Shown: positions 44,739-54,927 of the stretch, piece by piece | How positions within the stretch are numbered: the stretch's first letter is position 1 | Layout: every line of letters starts with the position of its first letter | Assembly: GCF_019973775.1 (NCBI RefSeq) | Contig: NZ_AP025032.1 | Coordinates: 3,038,001 to 3,102,000, forward strand | DNA: 64,000 nt | Direction: 5' to 3' | Source: Aureimonas sp. SA4125 | GTDB taxonomy: Bacteria > Pseudomonadota > Alphaproteobacteria > Rhizobiales > Rhizobiaceae | Translations under genes and position numbers: made by a program | Notes under the pieces: generated by a model | What the model saw: only the letters and a program-made list of their open reading frames with translations | Database searches by the model: none | Told to the model about the DNA's origin: nothing

Positions 44739-45398
44739 ATGTCCGACGAGACGGAAACGCCCGAGAGCAAGCTGACCCGGACGAAGCAGGAATGGGCCAG
44801 CCAGGGGAAATTCCTGACCGGCCGGGCGTCGCGACCGGAAGCGGACCGCCTGCCGCCCGGCCAGCATCTCGTCCAGAACTGGCCCATCCTCGATCTCGGC
44901 CTGCGCCCCGATACGACGCCGGCAAGCTTCCGGCTGCGCGTCGACGGCGCCGTCGATGCGCCTGCCCTCTGGGATTTTCCGCAACTGATGGCGCAAAAGC
45001 AGACGGAAGCTGTCTCCGACATCCACTGCGTCACCACCTGGTCGCGCTACGACAACCGCTGGTCAGGCGTCGCAACATCGGATCTTCTTGAGACCGTCCG
45101 GCCCAAATCCGGGGCCGCCTTCGTCGTCCTCCACTGCGACGACGGCTATACCACCAACCTCGCGCTCGCCGATTTCGCTGCCCCCGGCGCCATGCTCGTC
45201 CATGCCTGGGAGGGCCGCCCCCTCGCGTCGGAACATGGCGGACCGGTGCGCCTCGTCGTGCCGCATCTCTACTTCTGGAAAAGCGCGAAATGGCTGAAGC
45301 GCATCGAATTCCGGACGAAGGACGAGCCGGGGTTCTGGGAGGTGCGCGGCTATCACAATCGCGGCGATCCCTGGAACGAGGAGCGCTATTCGGACTGA
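44739..45398 (+). CDS. Sulfite oxidase-like molybdopterin oxidoreductase
   Basis: 219-residue cytoplasmic-looking protein of the oxidoreductase molybdopterin-binding (sulfite oxidase/YedY-like) fold. The molybdenum-ligating Cys97 is in DIHCVTTWSR, and the downstream RLVVPHLYFWKSAKWL is typical. No signal peptide is seen, unlike YedY. The ATG at 44739 follows GAGGAG by 7 nt. The substrate is not known; members of this short group are not characterised. Divergent from the LysR gene. Confidence 0.83.
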   Translation: MSDETETPESKLTRTKQEWASQGKFLTGRASRPEADRLPPGQHLVQNWPILDLGLRPDTTPASFRLRVDGAVDAPALWDFPQLMAQKQTEAVSDIHCVTTWSRYDNRWSGVATSDLLETVRPKSGAAFVVLHCDDGYTTNLALADFAAPGAMLVHAWEGRPLASEHGGPVRLVVPHLYFWKSAKWLKRIEFRTKDEPGFWEVRGYHNRGDPWNEERYSD

Positions 45399-45603
45399 CG
45401 GCCGGCAGCATCTGATCGGTCCTCATGCCAGATTGCGGAGCATCGGGCGGTCCCCTTTTGCACACGCCATGACCGCGGGTCTCACCAGCAATGCAAGCCG
45501 CCCGACGAGCGCCACTGGCGAAAGTGGCGGCTCTGCCCTACAGGCTTGCCGTCGCCGACCGCGACACCATTTCTGCAGGTCGGGACGTCGGGAGAAAACC
45601 AAC

Positions 45604-46095
45604 ATGCGCATCAAAATCATTGCCGCGGTCGCGGCCGGGATCGTCGTCACGCTCTCGGGCTGCGTCGACGAAGGACCGCGCCATGGCGGTGGGTATCGTT
45701 CTCCGGGGCCCGTCTACATCGGCGGCGACCGCGGTTACGACCGCCGCTATTCGGACGGCCGCGACTATCGCGACCGTCGCGATCGTTCCCGCGATTTCGG
45801 CCGGGATGGCCGGCGCGACGACGATCGCCGCTATGGCGAGAACCGCCGTGACGACGACCGGCGCGGCGACGGCAGGCGAGACGACGACAGGCGAGACGAG
45901 CGCCGGGGCGGTGATCGAACGGACGGACGCCGGGGCGACGAGCAGGAGCGCCGTAACGACGCCGGCCCGAGGAACAGGCCTGCCACTGCGCCCGCACGCT
46001 CGGGCGTCGACCCGCGGTCTCTGCGCCTGGCATGTCCTGAAGGCAGCACTCCGGAAGAGTGCCGTCGCACGCCTGCCCGTTCGCACGGCGGCTGA
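45604..46095 (+). CDS. Arg/Asp-rich small lipoprotein
   Basis: 163-residue predicted lipoprotein with lipobox LSGC (Cys20) and then a low-complexity domain (about 40-130) made of DRR, RDD and GDRR-like repeats, ending in a more ordered tail with two Cys (LACPEGSTPEECR). The alternating Arg and Asp runs would be disordered or bind polyanions. No known family is recognised. The ATG at 45604 lies at the start of an obvious signal; the frame is open upstream without one. Confidence 0.65.
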   Translation: MRIKIIAAVAAGIVVTLSGCVDEGPRHGGGYRSPGPVYIGGDRGYDRRYSDGRDYRDRRDRSRDFGRDGRRDDDRRYGENRRDDDRRGDGRRDDDRRDERRGGDRTDGRRGDEQERRNDAGPRNRPATAPARSGVDPRSLRLACPEGSTPEECRRTPARSHGG

Positions 46096-46230
46096 GGTCG
46101 GCGACGGCGCGATTGCGGTGCCGCACAGCGGATGCCGAGACAAGGCCGCTTCACCGGTTCGCGCGGTGGCGCGAGCTGTGGCAGCCGAAGGTGGCTGGAC
46201 TTGTCTCCACCACGCCGCTAGCAAAGACGC

Positions 46231-46377
46231 ATGAAACAGAACACGCTTTATCTTCTCCTCGGCGCCCTTTTGGTCGTCGTCATTGGTCTCGGCATCTATG
46301 TCTATCGCGAGGAGACCAAGCCACAGGGCGTGGAACTCAAGATCGACGACAGCGGCATCTCGCTCGAAGGCCAGTAG
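46231..46377 (+). CDS. Small single-helix membrane protein
   Basis: 48-residue protein: one helix (about 6-24, YLLLGALLVVVIGLGIYVY) followed by a charged tail REETKPQGVELKIDDSGI. This short membrane peptide type is conserved in Hyphomicrobiales but has no known role. A clear terminator stands 43 bp downstream, supporting an expressed gene. Confidence 0.7.
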   Translation: MKQNTLYLLLGALLVVVIGLGIYVYREETKPQGVELKIDDSGISLEGQ

Positions 46378-46420
46378 TTTCTCAAGCGGTGCCCGGTGCC
46401 AGTCGACCGTCAAAGCATGC

Positions 46421-46451
46421 GGCCGCCGATTTCTAGGAACGGCGGCCTTTT
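46421..46451 (+). terminator. Rho-independent terminator
   Basis: 8-bp GC stem GGCCGCCG / CGGCGGCC, 11-nt loop and TTTT on the plus strand, 43 bp after the small membrane protein gene. Confidence 0.78.
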
Positions 46452-46520
46452 CGTGCGCGAAACCGCAGGCCGGCGAACTCTCTAAAGCTCGGCGTCTCGG
46501 CAAGCTGGCAGCGCTGTCGA

Positions 46521-47570
46521 TTACGTCTTCCAGGTGCGACCGAGAACGCTCAGCCAGTTTCGCCAGGCGATTTTTTCCAGGAGCGCCGCGCTGTAGCCGG
46601 CTTGCGAGAGATGCTCGAACAACAGCGGCAGCCCCGCCGCCGAGCCGATGACCTGCGGGATCAGCGCGCCGTCGAAATCCGAGCCGAGTGCGATGCCGTC
46701 CTCGCCGAGAACCTCCAGCATCGCATCGAGATGCCGCCGCATCGTCTCGAGTGGCGTATCGGCATCCATCCGCCCATCGGCGCGCAGGAAGCCGGTGGCG
46801 AAATTGAGACCCACCACACCCTTCGACCGGGCGACAGCGTCCAATTGCGGGCCGGTCAGGTTGCGGCTGACGCCCGACAGGGCGTGGACGTTGGAGTGCG
46901 TCGCCACGAGCGGCGCGTCGGAGAGGTCGGCGACCTCCCAGAAACCGGCCTCGTTCAGATGCGACAGGTCGAGAAGGATGCCAAGCTGGTTGCAGCGGGC
47001 GACGAGCCGCCGGCCGGCTTCGGTCAGGCCCGGCCCGGTATCGGGGCTCGAGGGAAAGCGCATCGGCACGCCGTGGCCGAAATGGTTCGGCCGGCTCCAC
47101 ACCATGCCGACCGATCGCAGGCCCGCGGCATGGAGCACGTCGAGCATGCAGAGGTCAGGATCGATCGCTTCGGCGCCCTCGATGTGGAGGACGGCGGCAA
47201 GGCTCTCGCGGGCGATCGCCGCCTCGATATCGGCGACGCTGCGGCAGACCGTCAGGCGCCCGGCCGACGCTTCCTCCAGGCGAAAGAGGATCGACGCCAT
47301 GGCAATGGTGGAGTCGAGACCGAAAGGATGCACCAGCGGCTCGGGCAGCGGCAGGTCGTAGCCCGACATCGCCATCCGCGCCGACAGGTCGTCGCTGCGC
47401 GGCGACGGCGGGAAGATCGCGAACAGGCCGCCGACGAGCCCGCCCGCGCGCGCCTTCAGAAGATCGATATGCGCGTCCGATCCGCCCGTGAGGAAGGCAT
47501 CGAAGGCCTTCCCCGTGGGGTCCTGGTAGATGCGCAGCAGCGCGTCGTTGTGACCGTCGAAGACCTGCAT
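46521..47570 (-). CDS. Membrane dipeptidase-family (M19) hydrolase
   Basis: 349-residue metallo-dipeptidase (renal dipeptidase family, M19). Metal ligands are visible: H7 and D9 in FDGHNDALL, Glu in LHIEGAEAID, and later His in THSNVHAL; DLSHLNEAGFW and GSDFDGA are also typical. It hydrolyses dipeptides, often with D-residues. The ATG at 47570 follows GAGGGAAA. It lies 47 bp downstream of the PQQ-type dehydrogenase gene on the same strand and may share its transcript. Confidence 0.9.
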   Translation of the reverse strand: MQVFDGHNDALLRIYQDPTGKAFDAFLTGGSDAHIDLLKARAGGLVGGLFAIFPPSPRSDDLSARMAMSGYDLPLPEPLVHPFGLDSTIAMASILFRLEEASAGRLTVCRSVADIEAAIARESLAAVLHIEGAEAIDPDLCMLDVLHAAGLRSVGMVWSRPNHFGHGVPMRFPSSPDTGPGLTEAGRRLVARCNQLGILLDLSHLNEAGFWEVADLSDAPLVATHSNVHALSGVSRNLTGPQLDAVARSKGVVGLNFATGFLRADGRMDADTPLETMRRHLDAMLEVLGEDGIALGSDFDGALIPQVIGSAAGLPLLFEHLSQAGYSAALLEKIAWRNWLSVLGRTWKT

Positions 47571-47617
47571 GGATTTCCCTCTTGTCGCTGTCGCCGCCGG
47601 CTGAAGGCTGGTCGCCC

Positions 47618-48919
47618 TCAGGCGCCCGAGACCCGCCAGATGACGTCGCCGACGTCGTCGGCGACGAGAAGCGCGCCGTCCGGCCCGAGCGCCACGCCGA
47701 CGGGCCGGCCGTAGGAGCTCTTCTCGTCCGGCGCGAGGAAGCCCGACAGGATATCGCGCGGCGGGCCGGAGGGCTTTCCGTTCTCGAAGGGCACGAAGAC
47801 GACCTTGTAGCCCGACAGCGTCGAGCGGTTCCACGAGCCGTGCTGGCCGATGACCATGCCCTCGGGAAAACCGGGCAGCGTGCCGGCCGGCAGCCAGCAG
47901 AGGCCGAGCGAGGCCGTGTGGCCGCCGAGCGCGTAGTCCGGGCGGATGGCGGTCGCAACCAGCGCCGGATCCTGTTTCACCCGCTCGTCCACCGTCTGGC
48001 CCCAGTAGCAATAGGGCCAGCCGTAGAAGCCGCCGTCGCGGACGGACGTCAGATAGTCCGGCGGCGTCTCGTCGCCGATGCCGTCGCGCTCGTTCACGAC
48101 CGTCCAGAGCGACCCGGTCGAGGGCTCGATGGCGAGGCCGACGGGATTGCGCAGACCGCCGGCGAAGATGCGGGCCGACCCCGTGGCGAGATCGAGCTCG
48201 TAGATCGCCGCCCGCCCCTCTTCGGCTTCCATGCCGTTGTCGCCGATATTGCTGAGCGAACCGACGCCGGCATAGAGCTTTTGCCCGTCGGCGCTGGCCA
48301 GGAGGCTGCGCGTCCAGTGCCCGCCCGGCTTGAAGGTCGTCAGCCGGCGGCCGGGCGCGGTGATCCGCGTCGAACCAGGAGCATACGGAAAAGCGAACAC
48401 GCCGTCGGTGTTGCCGACGTAGAAGGTCTCGCCGACGAGCGCCATGCCGAAGGGACGGTTCAGGCCGTCCAGAAAGGTCTGACGAACCTCCGCCACGCCG
48501 TCACCATCGCCGTCGCGAAACAGCGTGATGCGGTTCATGCTGACGCCGATGGCCGCGGCGCGCTTCATCGTCGCCTGCATGGCGTAGTCGAAAACGCTTT
48601 TTACCGACATATCCTCGCCCATCGCCTCTGCGACCAGCACTTCGCCGGTCGGCAGCGTGTGGATCCAGCGCGGGTGCTTGAGGTCCCGGGCGAAGGCGTT
48701 GACCTTCAGGCCGGGGGCAGCGACGGGTGTCTGGTTGCCGGTCCAGCCCTTGGCCGTCGGCATCTTCAGCGTCGGCAGGCTGCCCTGCGGCCTGGCCTTC
48801 GGAATGGCGGGCGCGGTGCCCAGCGCCTGTGCCTGGCTCCGCCCGTCCTGCCGCCGCAGCACGATGGCGGCAGCGCCGACCTGCGCGACGACGCGCGCGA
48901 AAACATCGGTGAAACTCAT
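47618..48919 (-). CDS. PQQ-dependent sugar dehydrogenase-like protein (sorbosone/glucose DH beta-propeller)
   Basis: 433-residue beta-propeller protein of the soluble glucose/sorbosone dehydrogenase type. Blades contain FARDLKHPRWIHTLPTGEVL, GLNRPFGMAL, GLRNPVGLAIEPSTGSLW, VNERDGIGDE and GRPVGVALGPDGALLVADD. The catalytic His of the sGDH family is not unambiguous, and there is no strong signal peptide, only a moderately hydrophobic N terminus. Function therefore may be a dehydrogenase or a related non-catalytic propeller. Confidence 0.8.
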   Translation of the reverse strand: MSFTDVFARVVAQVGAAAIVLRRQDGRSQAQALGTAPAIPKARPQGSLPTLKMPTAKGWTGNQTPVAAPGLKVNAFARDLKHPRWIHTLPTGEVLVAEAMGEDMSVKSVFDYAMQATMKRAAAIGVSMNRITLFRDGDGDGVAEVRQTFLDGLNRPFGMALVGETFYVGNTDGVFAFPYAPGSTRITAPGRRLTTFKPGGHWTRSLLASADGQKLYAGVGSLSNIGDNGMEAEEGRAAIYELDLATGSARIFAGGLRNPVGLAIEPSTGSLWTVVNERDGIGDETPPDYLTSVRDGGFYGWPYCYWGQTVDERVKQDPALVATAIRPDYALGGHTASLGLCWLPAGTLPGFPEGMVIGQHGSWNRSTLSGYKVVFVPFENGKPSGPPRDILSGFLAPDEKSSYGRPVGVALGPDGALLVADDVGDVIWRVSGA

Positions 48920-49126
48920 CGCAACTCTCTCCCTGGATCGCGCGGGACGCTAGCGGAAGCCGGCCGGCGTTGGAACCTCCGAATTGCCGCAGCGCACCCC
49001 CGTCCGCCCGGAGAAGTGGACAGGGCGCCATAAAAATCCCCGGGGGCTGAAGACGTGCCGGCTCGTGGGAGTCGCCTCGTTCTTCTGCTAGAGTGTGCAA
49101 ACAAGATTTCGATGCGGGAGATCGCG

Positions 49127-49987
49127 ATGCCGGGAACACTGAACCGACCTGCCGCTTCGGAGACGTTTCGCGAGCGATTGCAGCAGATCATCGATCGCTC
49201 GGGCCTGAACCAGGCGGCTTTTTCCCGCTTTGCCAAGGTCGACCGCTCGACCCTGTCGCAGCTGCTGACGGCGGACAGTCCGCGGCTGCCGCGGGCCGAT
49301 ACGCTGATCGCCCTTGCCTCCGCCTGCCGAGTCTCCGTCGACTGGCTGCTGGGCCTCACGCAGCGCGAGGAAATCGGCGCCGAGATCATCGAGGCGATCC
49401 TGCAGATCGAGCCGCATGCGCGCGCGCCGATCGACGAGCTCTTCGTGAAATGGATGCGCGAGGCCGAGGGGTTCCGCATCCGCACGGTGCCGGAGACTTT
49501 CCCGGACTTTCTGAAGACCGAGGATGTCCTGCGCTACGAGTACCGGCGCGCGGCCTTCGGCTCGCCCGAGCATGCGGTGGATTCGGTGGACGCGCGACTT
49601 GCGCTGATGCGCCGCCCCGACAGCGAACTCGAGGTCTGCATCTCGCTGCAGGCCTTCATCACGCTCGCCCATGCCCACGGCAAGTGGGACGGGCTGCCTG
49701 CCGCCATGCGCGTGGCGCAGCTGAAGCACCTGATCGAGCTCTATTCCGAGCTCTACCCGAGCCTTCGGATCTACTGCTACACGCTGAGCGAGGTCTATTC
49801 GAGCCCCTTCACCGTGTTCGGTCCGAAACGCGTCGCGCTGTTTCTGGGCACCAGCTACCTCGTCCTGAACACGGTGGAGCATGTCCGCCTGTTCGGCCGG
49901 CGCTTTGACGAGCTGATCCGGCTGGCCGTCGTCCAGCCACACCAGATTACCCACTTTCTGACCGAACTGATCAGCGAGGTGAGGTGA
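49127..49987 (+). CDS. XRE-family transcriptional regulator
   Basis: 286-residue protein with an N-terminal Cro/CI-type HTH (about 12-72: FRERLQQIIDRSGLNQAAFS, VDRSTLSQLLTAD, VSVDWLLGL) and a C-terminal domain of about 200 residues of unknown function that probably senses a ligand. I choose the ATG at 49127 because GGGAG lies about 8 nt upstream; earlier in-frame starts (49055, 49112) lack one. Its end overlaps the convergent desaturase gene by 17 bp. Confidence 0.82.
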   Translation: MPGTLNRPAASETFRERLQQIIDRSGLNQAAFSRFAKVDRSTLSQLLTADSPRLPRADTLIALASACRVSVDWLLGLTQREEIGAEIIEAILQIEPHARAPIDELFVKWMREAEGFRIRTVPETFPDFLKTEDVLRYEYRRAAFGSPEHAVDSVDARLALMRRPDSELEVCISLQAFITLAHAHGKWDGLPAAMRVAQLKHLIELYSELYPSLRIYCYTLSEVYSSPFTVFGPKRVALFLGTSYLVLNTVEHVRLFGRRFDELIRLAVVQPHQITHFLTELISEVR

Positions 49988-50924
49988 CGAGGTCCGCTCG
50001 CACGCCAGCGGGATGCACGACGCTGTCGTGATCCCTGAACAGGAATCGCCGGGCAACCTCGCCATAACCGTCATAGACATGGTCGCCGTTCTCCTGCAGC
50101 AGGCGGGCGCGGTTTTCGTGATACCAGGCGGGGATTTCGTACCACGGCATGGTCGGGCGCTCGTGATGGGCGGCGTGAAGATTGTTGAACAGGAAGAGCG
50201 GGCCGAGGAACCAGGCGTTCTCGACGATGGCGGTGCGTTCGGCGACGCCGTCGGCCGCCTTGTGCTCGGCGAAGGAGCGGATAAGCAGAAGCGAGATCGC
50301 GGGATAGACGATGGCCAGGGCATAGAAGGCGGGATCGATCCCGCAGACGGCGACAAGCCAGAACGACACGGCGGCGACGCCCACGGCGTGCTCCGTCCAG
50401 GCACGGATCGCCGCGCGGTCCCCCCGCCAGAGTTTGACCGCCTCGTCGGCGAAGAAATGGCTGACAGCCCAGGCTGGTCCGATCACGAGGCGTCCCGCCA
50501 GCGTCTTTTGCAGACGCAGGAGCAGGCGCGCCGGCCGCGACAGCGCCCGCCAGTCGGCTGGCGTCAGATAGCGCGATTCCGGATCGTCGAGCGGATCGGT
50601 CAGGCGGTCGTCGTCGTGATGGCGCAGATGCGACTGGCGATAGGTCTCATAGGGCAGCCAGAGCGAGATCGGCACGATGGCGATTGCCCGGTTGATCACA
50701 CGCGAGCGGGTCGGATGGCCGTGCAGGATCTCATGCTGCATCGAGCCGTGCCAGGCCACCAGCCAGGCGCAGGCCGGCGCGAAGACCCAGGCCGGCAATG
50801 CCGCATGATGAAAGGTGAGGAGCGCGAAGCCGCCATAGATCAGGACGGCCAGCGCGACGGTCGGCCATTCGATACCACGCCGGTGACGCCCGCTCTCTCC
50901 GCCCTGCATGCCCTCGCGCCCCAT
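49971..50924 (-). CDS. Fatty acid desaturase-family membrane protein
   Basis: 317-residue membrane di-iron enzyme. The three His boxes are present: H64-x3-HGH (HEILHGH), H99LRHH and HAAHH, within a four-helix scaffold. It introduces double bonds into, or hydroxylates, a lipid or aldehyde chain. A palindrome ACACAA-CGA-TTGTGT lies 50-64 bp upstream and may be an operator. It overlaps the XRE gene end by 17 bp in convergent orientation. Substrate unknown. Confidence 0.87.
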   Translation of the reverse strand: MGREGMQGGESGRHRRGIEWPTVALAVLIYGGFALLTFHHAALPAWVFAPACAWLVAWHGSMQHEILHGHPTRSRVINRAIAIVPISLWLPYETYRQSHLRHHDDDRLTDPLDDPESRYLTPADWRALSRPARLLLRLQKTLAGRLVIGPAWAVSHFFADEAVKLWRGDRAAIRAWTEHAVGVAAVSFWLVAVCGIDPAFYALAIVYPAISLLLIRSFAEHKAADGVAERTAIVENAWFLGPLFLFNNLHAAHHERPTMPWYEIPAWYHENRARLLQENGDHVYDGYGEVARRFLFRDHDSVVHPAGVRADLVTSPR

Positions 50925-51245
50925 CGTTCGACCCTCTCGGTTCCGTGATCAGGGTGAACCTCGCGAGGATTCGACACAACGATTGTGTTGCGGCATCCCA
51001 ATACGGATCAAGACAAATCAATCGCCGATGATTGAAAACAAAACGAATGATGGCAAACGAATTGGTGCGATGCGCTATTGACCGCTTTGTGCCTGTTTCT
51101 GCCCAGAGGAGCGGCCATTTCAGTCGGCTACCGGGGCGCCGGAGAAAAAGCAGGATGCGGGCTCGGCTTCCCGGCAGGCCCCAAGACGCCGTCGATCACG
51201 CAGCAGGGAAGCCGGCAACAGGGGCGTCATAATCGTCCTGCCCGG
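50925..51245. other. Intergenic region upstream of desaturase gene
   Basis: Besides the palindrome at 50974-50988, the part at 50990-51075 is AT-rich for this genome (AAACAAAACGAATGATGG and similar) and probably contains the promoter. A short plus-strand frame starting near 51032 lacks supporting features and is not called. Confidence 0.45.
50974..50988. promoter_or_regulatory. Candidate operator palindrome upstream of desaturase gene
   Basis: Perfect inverted repeat ACACAA-N3-TTGTGT, 50-64 bp before the desaturase start. The position fits a regulator site at the promoter. The binding protein is unknown; the neighbouring XRE protein is one candidate. Confidence 0.4.
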
Positions 51246-52433
51246 TCAGCCCCTGAGAACCGACTGGACATGCCGGGCGATGACGCGCTCCTCGTCCGCC
51301 GGGATGACGAGAACGCCGACGCGGCTGCCGCCGGCTGAGATGCAGGGCCCGCCACGATCGTTCACCTCGGGATCGATGACGACACCGAGCCAGGCGAGGC
51401 GCGCGCAGATCGCGGCACGGATCGGTGCCTGATGCTCGCCGATGCCCCCGGTAAACACCAGTCTCTCGATGCCGCCCAGCGTGTTGGCCATGACGGCGAC
51501 CTCGCGGGCGACGTGGAAGGTAAAGAGATCGACCGACTCGGCCGCGTGCGGATCCGAACTGGCGAGAAGGTCGCGCATGTTCCCTGTGATGCCCGAGACA
51601 CCGAGCAGCCCGGCCTCGTGGTAGAGGATGTCCTCCACCTCCGCAGCACTGAGCCCCATGTGCCGCTGCAGGTACAGAATGGCCCCGGGATCGATCGCTC
51701 CGCAGCGCGTCGCCATCGGCAGCCCGTCAAGGACGCTGAAGCCCATGCTGGTGTCGTGGCTGCGCCCGTCCTTCATGGCGCAAAGGCTGGCGCCGCTGCC
51801 CAGATGGGCGACGACCGTCGGGGATCCGGTGTCCCTTCGCATCGTCTCGAGCCGGTCGGCGATGTGCTCGTAGGAAAGACCGTGAAAGCCGTATTTGCGG
51901 ATGCCTTCCTTCTCCTCGAAGCGGCGCGGCAAGGCATAGCGCCGCACGGTCGCATCGATGCTGCGGTGGAAGGCCGTGTCGAAGCAGCCGACCTGCACGA
52001 GGTCGGGAGCAAGCTCCGCGATGACTCGCACCGGAGCCAGGCAGCGGGGCTGGTGCAGCGGCGCCAGCGGCGTCAAGGCTTCGAGAGCTTCCATCCGTGC
52101 GGCCGTCAGGACCGCCGGCTCGAAGAAATCATGGCCACCATGGACGATCCGATGGCCGACCGCCGCCAACCGCCTTTCCCCCAAAAAGTCCCCGATCCAA
52201 CCGAGAAGCGCGGCAAACACCTCGGATGCGGGCACGCCGTGGGCGAGCTCTCGATGAACGAGAAGATTGCCGACGGCATCGCTGGCCTCGAACCCAGGGG
52301 TGGTCTTGTCGTCCAGCGTGCCACGCGCGAGGGCCGGCGCCGCGGCGTCCGCGAACAGCGCGAACTTCACGCTGGACGACCCGCGGTTGATGGCGAGCGT
52401 CAGCCCGCCAGCCGGCGGCGTCGCATCAGTCAC
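51246..52433 (-). CDS. ackA: Acetate/propionate kinase
   Basis: 395-residue acetate kinase that makes ATP and acetate from acetyl phosphate. The N-terminal phosphate motif is [17 protein letters not shown] and [12 protein letters not shown] follow, and the adenosine-site region has [10 protein letters not shown] and [11 protein letters not shown]. The start is GTG at 52433, overlapping the phosphoketolase stop (52426) by 8 bp. With phosphoketolase it forms the acetyl-phosphate branch of a phosphoketolase shunt. Confidence 0.92.
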   Translation of the reverse strand: MTDATPPAGGLTLAINRGSSSVKFALFADAAAPALARGTLDDKTTPGFEASDAVGNLLVHRELAHGVPASEVFAALLGWIGDFLGERRLAAVGHRIVHGGHDFFEPAVLTAARMEALEALTPLAPLHQPRCLAPVRVIAELAPDLVQVGCFDTAFHRSIDATVRRYALPRRFEEKEGIRKYGFHGLSYEHIADRLETMRRDTGSPTVVAHLGSGASLCAMKDGRSHDTSMGFSVLDGLPMATRCGAIDPGAILYLQRHMGLSAAEVEDILYHEAGLLGVSGITGNMRDLLASSDPHAAESVDLFTFHVAREVAVMANTLGGIERLVFTGGIGEHQAPIRAAICARLAWLGVVIDPEVNDRGGPCISAGGSRVGVLVIPADEERVIARHVQSVLRG

Positions 52434-54822
52434 CGCCCGAGGCCCCTGTCCCGTAGCGCCAGCCCCAGTCGCGAATCTCCGGCATGTCCTCGCCGTGCTC
52501 GACGATGTAGCGCTTGTGCTCGCCCAGCCGATCGCGGAACCCCTGACTGATCGCCGCGGCGCTTTCATTCAGCCCCCGCACCCGAGCGATCACCTCGATG
52601 GCAAGGTGAAAGCGGTCGAGTTCGTTCAGCACCACCATGTCGAAGGGGGTCGTCGTCGTCCCCTCCTCGATGAAGCCGCGGATATGGAAGTTGGCGTGGT
52701 TCGTCCGCTTGTAGGTCAGGCGGTGGATGAGGGCGGGGTAGCCGTGGAAGGCGAAGATGACCGGCTTGTCGCGGGTGAAGAGGGCGTCGAACTCCGCATC
52801 CGAAAGACCGTGCGGATGCTGGTCCGGAGACTGCAGCGCCATCAGGTCGACGACGTTGACGAAGCGGATCCTGAGGTTCGGCAGAGCCTGCCGCAGGAGA
52901 TCGGTCGCCGCCAGCGCTTCCAGCGTCGGCACGTCGCCGGCACAGGCCATGACGACGTCGGGCTCGAGGCCCACATCATCGGTTCCGGCCCAGGTCCAGA
53001 GGCCGATACCGGCCGAGCAATGCGCCCTCGCCGCCTCCATCGACAGCCACTGCGGCGCCGGCTGCTTGCCGGCGACGATGACATTGACGCGGTCGTAAGT
53101 GCGCAGGCAGTGGTCGGCGACCCACAGCAGACTGTTGGCATCCGGCGGAAGATAGATCCGCACCGTGTCGGCCCGCTTGTTGGCCACGAGGTCTATGAAG
53201 CCGGGGTCCTGATGGCTGAAGCCGTTGTGGTCCTGGCGCCAGACATGCGAGGTCAGAAGGTAGTTCAGAGACGAGATCGGCTCTCGCCACGGCAGCGCCT
53301 TGGAGGCTTTCAGCCATTTGGCGTGCTGGTTGAACATGGAATCGACGATGTGGATGAAGGCTTCGTAGCAGGAAAACAGGCCGTGCCGACCGGTCAGGAG
53401 ATAGCCTTCCAGCCAGCCCTGGCAGAGATGTTCGCTGAGGACCTCCATCACCCGCCCGTCCGCCGACAGCGCGACGTCATAGGGCTCGACCGCCTCCATC
53501 CAGGCGCGGTCCGTCGCCTCGAACACCGCGCCGAGACGGTTCGAGGCGGTCTCGTCGGGGCCGAAGAGGCGGAAATTCGCCGCGTCCGCGTTGAGTTCGA
53601 TCGCACGCCTGAGGAAGCGGCCGAGCGCGCCTGTCGCTTCGCCGAGCGTTGAGCCGGGAGCGCCGATCTCGAGCGCGAAATCGGCGATGTCGGGAAGGAT
53701 CAGTTCGCGCCGGAGGAGCCCGCCATTGGCCTGCGGAACCGCGCCCATGCGGCGCTCTCCCAACGGCGCGAGCGCGGCGAGAGCTGGATCGAGCGCACCG
53801 GATTCGTCGAACAGTTGCTCGGGCTCGTAGCTGCGCATCCAGTCTTCCAGCTGTCGGAGATGCGCCGGACTGGTGCGGGGATCTGATATCGGCACCTGAT
53901 GCGACCGCCAGAATCCCTCGACCCGCTTGCCGTCGACTTCGGCCGGTCCCGTCCAGCCCTTCGGGCTGCGCAGGACGATCATCGGCCAGCGCGGGCGCCC
54001 GACGCCGCCACCGGCGCGCCACTCCCCCTGGATCGCGGCGATCTTGTCGAAGCAGAGATCCATGGCCACGGCCATGGCGCTATGCATCGGCATCGGATCG
54101 TGGCCCTCGACGAAGATCGGCTCGTAACCGTAGCCCGAAAACAGGTCGTGCAGCTCGCTGTTCTCCATCCGGCCGAGAATGGTCGGACCTGCGATCTTGT
54201 AGCCGTTGAGGTGCAGGATCGGCAGCACGGCGCCGTCGTGCCGGGGGTTCAGGAACTTGTTGGAGTGCCAGGAGGCAGCCAGTGGTCCCGTCTCCGCTTC
54301 GCCGTCGCCGACGACACAGGCGACCACCAGATCAGGATTGTCGAAGGCCGCGCCATAGGCATGGAGCAGCGCATAGCCGAGCTCGCCGCCCTCGTGGATC
54401 GATCCCGGCGTTTCCGGCGCGACGTGGCTCGGAATGCCGCCGGGAAAGGAAAATTGGCGAAACAGCCGTTTCAGCCCGGCGGCATCGCGGCTGATGTCGG
54501 GATAGACCTCGCTGTAGCTGCCCTCGAGATAGGTATTGGCGACCATGCCCGGGCCGCCATGCCCAGGACCGCACACGTAGAGCACAGCCGTCTCGCGCTG
54601 GCGGATGACCCGGTTGAGGTGGACGTAGACGAAATTCAGTCCGGGCGTCGTTCCCCAGTGACCGAGAAGCCGCGGCTTGATGTGCTCCGGCTTCAGCGGC
54701 TCGCGCAGCAGCGGATTATCGAGGAGATAGATCTGGCCGACCGACAGGTAGTTCGCCGCCCGCCAGTATCGGTCGAGGAGCACGAGGTCGTCGGTGGCGG
54801 GAAAGGCTTCGGCCATGGTCAT
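52426..54822 (-). CDS. xfp: Phosphoketolase (xylulose-5-phosphate/fructose-6-phosphate)
   Basis: 798-residue thiamine diphosphate enzyme that splits xylulose 5-phosphate (and often fructose 6-phosphate) into acetyl phosphate plus a shorter sugar phosphate. The TPP motif is [31 protein letters not shown] and SHQDPGF are family hallmarks, and the length is standard. The ATG at 54822 follows GAGG; the frame stays open into the IS256 copy upstream, but that part encodes unrelated shadow sequence. The left edge of the IS lies about 100 bp upstream, so the original promoter may be cut off or moved. Confidence 0.93.
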   Translation of the reverse strand: MTMAEAFPATDDLVLLDRYWRAANYLSVGQIYLLDNPLLREPLKPEHIKPRLLGHWGTTPGLNFVYVHLNRVIRQRETAVLYVCGPGHGGPGMVANTYLEGSYSEVYPDISRDAAGLKRLFRQFSFPGGIPSHVAPETPGSIHEGGELGYALLHAYGAAFDNPDLVVACVVGDGEAETGPLAASWHSNKFLNPRHDGAVLPILHLNGYKIAGPTILGRMENSELHDLFSGYGYEPIFVEGHDPMPMHSAMAVAMDLCFDKIAAIQGEWRAGGGVGRPRWPMIVLRSPKGWTGPAEVDGKRVEGFWRSHQVPISDPRTSPAHLRQLEDWMRSYEPEQLFDESGALDPALAALAPLGERRMGAVPQANGGLLRRELILPDIADFALEIGAPGSTLGEATGALGRFLRRAIELNADAANFRLFGPDETASNRLGAVFEATDRAWMEAVEPYDVALSADGRVMEVLSEHLCQGWLEGYLLTGRHGLFSCYEAFIHIVDSMFNQHAKWLKASKALPWREPISSLNYLLTSHVWRQDHNGFSHQDPGFIDLVANKRADTVRIYLPPDANSLLWVADHCLRTYDRVNVIVAGKQPAPQWLSMEAARAHCSAGIGLWTWAGTDDVGLEPDVVMACAGDVPTLEALAATDLLRQALPNLRIRFVNVVDLMALQSPDQHPHGLSDAEFDALFTRDKPVIFAFHGYPALIHRLTYKRTNHANFHIRGFIEEGTTTTPFDMVVLNELDRFHLAIEVIARVRGLNESAAAISQGFRDRLGEHKRYIVEHGEDMPEIRDWGWRYGTGASGGD

Positions 54823-54927
54823 GCGCGGTTCCTCGAAGGGTTGCGGCGAATCTGGCGGGTCTTGCGGAGACACGGAGCGGCACTGAGCTTGCGGCAGGGC
54901 CACGGGAAGGAACGGGCCACCGGCCGA

